From Streblospio benedicti (lineage: Eukaryota; Annelida; Polychaeta; Spionida; Spionidae): a stretch of DNA of 64,000 nucleotides. The notes under the pieces were generated by a model, which was not told where the DNA came from, made no database searches, and saw nothing but the letters and a program-made list of their open reading frames with translations. Position 1 is the first letter of the stretch. Every line of letters starts with the position of its first letter. The stretch is taken from NCBI GenBank assembly GCA_019095985.1, contig CM032660.1, positions 23,572,864 to 23,636,863 on the forward strand. Direction: 5' to 3'. Below, one piece after another: positions 61,634 through 64,000 of the stretch. Both the position numbers and the translations under genes were made by a program.

Positions 61634-63984
61634 ATGATTCAGATGCGAGTAATTTGTCTTTTCCTATGCTTGGCTATACATGACATAGCTGTCTTAGCAA
61701 AACAGCCGCATATTTTGTTGATCCTTGCGGATGATTATGGATGGAATGATATAGGCTATCATGGATCGGAGATCAAAACTCCTACTTTGGATTTGTGAGC
61801 GTTTATCACTTTTTGTTGAGTACAAAAGAAGGGTGAAATTTATATACTCATAATTATTTTGTAAAACTGTATATATTTTTTCCCAAGTTTGCTTGTGAAT
61901 TCAATTGGTGTTTTGCTTGGCAGAACAGTGAGAGTAGAATATTTTGTAAAAGTTTATACCCTCCCTTCCTCCCAGATTATTATTTCTGTTGTGTTTTTCA
62001 CATGGAATTTATTGGGATATTAGTGAATATGTGTACTATATACAAATGTAAACTATAAAATAAATCTGCAGAGGTGATTTGCGACCAGCTTGCAAAAAAT
62101 GCCAGATCAATCATTCCAATCCTTTTTAAAATTTTAATGTTCTGTTTTCAACATCACAGGATGTTAGATGGCAGTTAATTTACTAAATCGCCATTCAAAG
62201 GCTGTAAAATTTAAATACCTATGGAGTTGTCTGCGACATTTAAGAGAATATTCCTCTGGGCCATTTTAGTTCCCATAAACATGTATTGCTAAACCAAATA
62301 CATTAGGAAACATTTTTACAGAGCAGCATGTGAAATTTTCGACATTTTTTATAATTTAGAAAATCAATGCTAAAAACTGAATTAAGCCCACTATAAATTT
62401 AATGTGAAATGCTTAGCATACTTTTTACGTATTTAGGTTAGCTAAGGAAGGAGTGAAATTGGAAAATTATTACGTCCAACCCATATGTACACCAACTCGA
62501 AGCCAATTGTTGTCTGGCATGTACCAGGTATAGGCAGTATTTATGAATTTTGATCTAAAATTTATCAATCTATCAATTTATTTTCAGTATTGGAGAAAAT
62601 ATTTATTTTGAATTCACAAATAAACCATTAATAATGCAACATCTACCAATTTGCAAAATATTCAAAATTTCATTAGTATTACAATCATCAGTGTCAGCAC
62701 AGTGAAGATGCAATTTTTTATTTAAATATATGATCATAATATATTTGAAGTAAACGAAAACCTATCTTATTTGTTTTGTGTTATCAAAAAATTAGATTCA
62801 TACTGGTTTGCAACACGGAATTATATGGGCTGAGCAACCAAACTGTCTACCACTAGACCACCCCACCATAGCTAACAAGTTACAAGAAGTTGGATATAGC
62901 ACTCATGCTGTTGGAAAATGGCATCTTGGGTTTTGGAAACAAGAATGCATGCCAACGAACAGAGGGTTTGACAGTCACTTTGGTAGGTACATGATCTACA
63001 TTAAAATGATATAACATTTTCAAAATCGTGCAAATACCATACTTCTGGAGTAATAGTATCTTGCAAGTACAAAGTAATTAAATAGTGTAGCTATATCTAG
63101 ATTTATATACAATCTTAATTTTGGAAGCATTACACATAAGGGAAGTGAGACCCGCAATAGATACAAAGGATGAGTACCGCAGTAGGGAACTGACCATAAA
63201 GTTGTAATCATATGACTATGATCACTTTATAATCTTGTTAATGAATATTGTATAACATGTATGCTGGCTATACAAGCAGTTGTAATTGTATTGTAAACAT
63301 AAATATATTTGTACATTGTAGAATTACAATGGTTGCACTTATTGCATGTAATAATTGTTTCATATATGCTGAGGATGTGTCCATGACAGAGAATATATAT
63401 TCATTGACTAAAAATAATGTCTAAATTTTAATTTTGTTAGGTTATCTTACTGGTTCCGAAGATTATTTCTCACACAGACGTACATACAATAAATCAGATT
63501 CTGGCATTGACTTTCATCACAACATGAAACCTGTTTCTGATTATCAGGGAGAATATTCTGCCCATGTGTATGTTAATCATGCAAAAGGAATCATCCATGA
63601 TCATGCAATCAACAATACTGACAAGGTAAAACTGCAACAATAACGTACATTTGCTTTAGAAAAATATATGAATATTTAAGAAGATTTCTGACTAAAATAG
63701 AATTGAAACCAGGAAACTTGAAATACAATGTTTTAGTTAAAAAAAAAGATTCATGAAATTTGGAGAAGATGGAGTCAATCATTTAATGTATCAATTTAGA
63801 TACACCACTATTGCTTTGGATTAAAAACTATATATTGTACATTTCACGAGCGCTTTTATTCTTATTCTGTAGCCTTTATTCTTGTACATGCCTTTCCAAT
63901 CAGTCCACGCACCTTTAGAAGTACCTTCTAAATATGAAGAACAGTACAGTCATATCAAGAATAAAGCACGCAGGACATATGCAG
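61634..63984 (+). CDS. ARSB: Arylsulfatase B-type sulfatase, N-terminal half (continues past window)
   Basis: Five coding exons: 61634-61794, 62437-62527, 62796-62982, 63441-63625, 63873-63984. All phases agree and the last exon ends in phase 1 at a GT donor, so the gene continues. A signal peptide (about residues 1-22) precedes [20 protein letters not shown], whose paired aspartates bind calcium. [11 protein letters not shown] holds the cysteine turned into formylglycine. [12 protein letters not shown] has the catalytic Lys/His. [20 protein letters not shown] and [18 protein letters not shown] are characteristic of the ARSB/ARSI/ARSJ branch. Such enzymes remove 4-sulfate from N-acetylgalactosamine in dermatan and chondroitin sulfate in lysosomes. 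B versus I/J cannot be settled from this half. Marine invertebrates often have several copies. Confidence 0.92.
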
Positions 63985-64000
63985 GTAATTCACAGGGGAA

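Overview
This is a 64 kb, AT-rich window from an animal genome. Many short exons with GT-AG introns, a RabGAP gene with an intron over 21 kb, and a dense mix of LINE, Penelope-like, Helitron, piggyBac-like and MITE sequence point to a marine-type invertebrate. I cannot fix the phylum. All genes are multi-exon, so their products were read exon by exon.

Layout. (1) 1-7.7 kb is repeat-rich. A segment (about 37-4586) recurs as a second, shorter copy (about 4635-7739). Both copies carry a Helitron-like element and the last exon of the next gene. (2) 7.3-16.6 kb, minus strand, holds two tandem paralogous genes with identical nine-exon structures. Each encodes a 240-residue secreted protein with a bacterial-type SH3 (SH3b)-like region followed by an M15/LAS-type zinc-peptidase motif set (H-x2-G-x3-D and E-x2-H). 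This resembles the architecture of bacterial and phage peptidoglycan endopeptidases and is the most interesting content. A 1.86 kb inverted-repeat transposon sits in the last intron of the downstream paralog. (3) 19.3-22.5 kb is a nested stack: an old minus-strand LINE interrupted by a plus-strand Penelope-like element and by a 161-bp MITE. (4) 24.8-58.5 kb, plus strand, holds most of an EVI5/EVI5L-type Rab GTPase-activating protein gene: TBC domain, then coiled coils. A 21.4 kb intron lies exactly between the two. It contains a candidate alternative first exon and a 624-nt symmetric cassette exon, both phase-compatible with the coiled-coil exons, plus piggyBac-like, SINE, LINE and MITE insertions. 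(5) 59.9-60.3 kb is a palindromic MITE carrying two CRE sites. (6) 61.6-64.0 kb, plus strand, holds the first five coding exons of an arylsulfatase B-type lysosomal sulfatase, which runs off the window.

The genes do not form one pathway. The two peptidase genes form a small lineage-expanded cluster, plausibly antibacterial or digestive (inference). The RabGAP acts in endosomal recycling and cytokinesis, and the sulfatase in lysosomal glycosaminoglycan breakdown.
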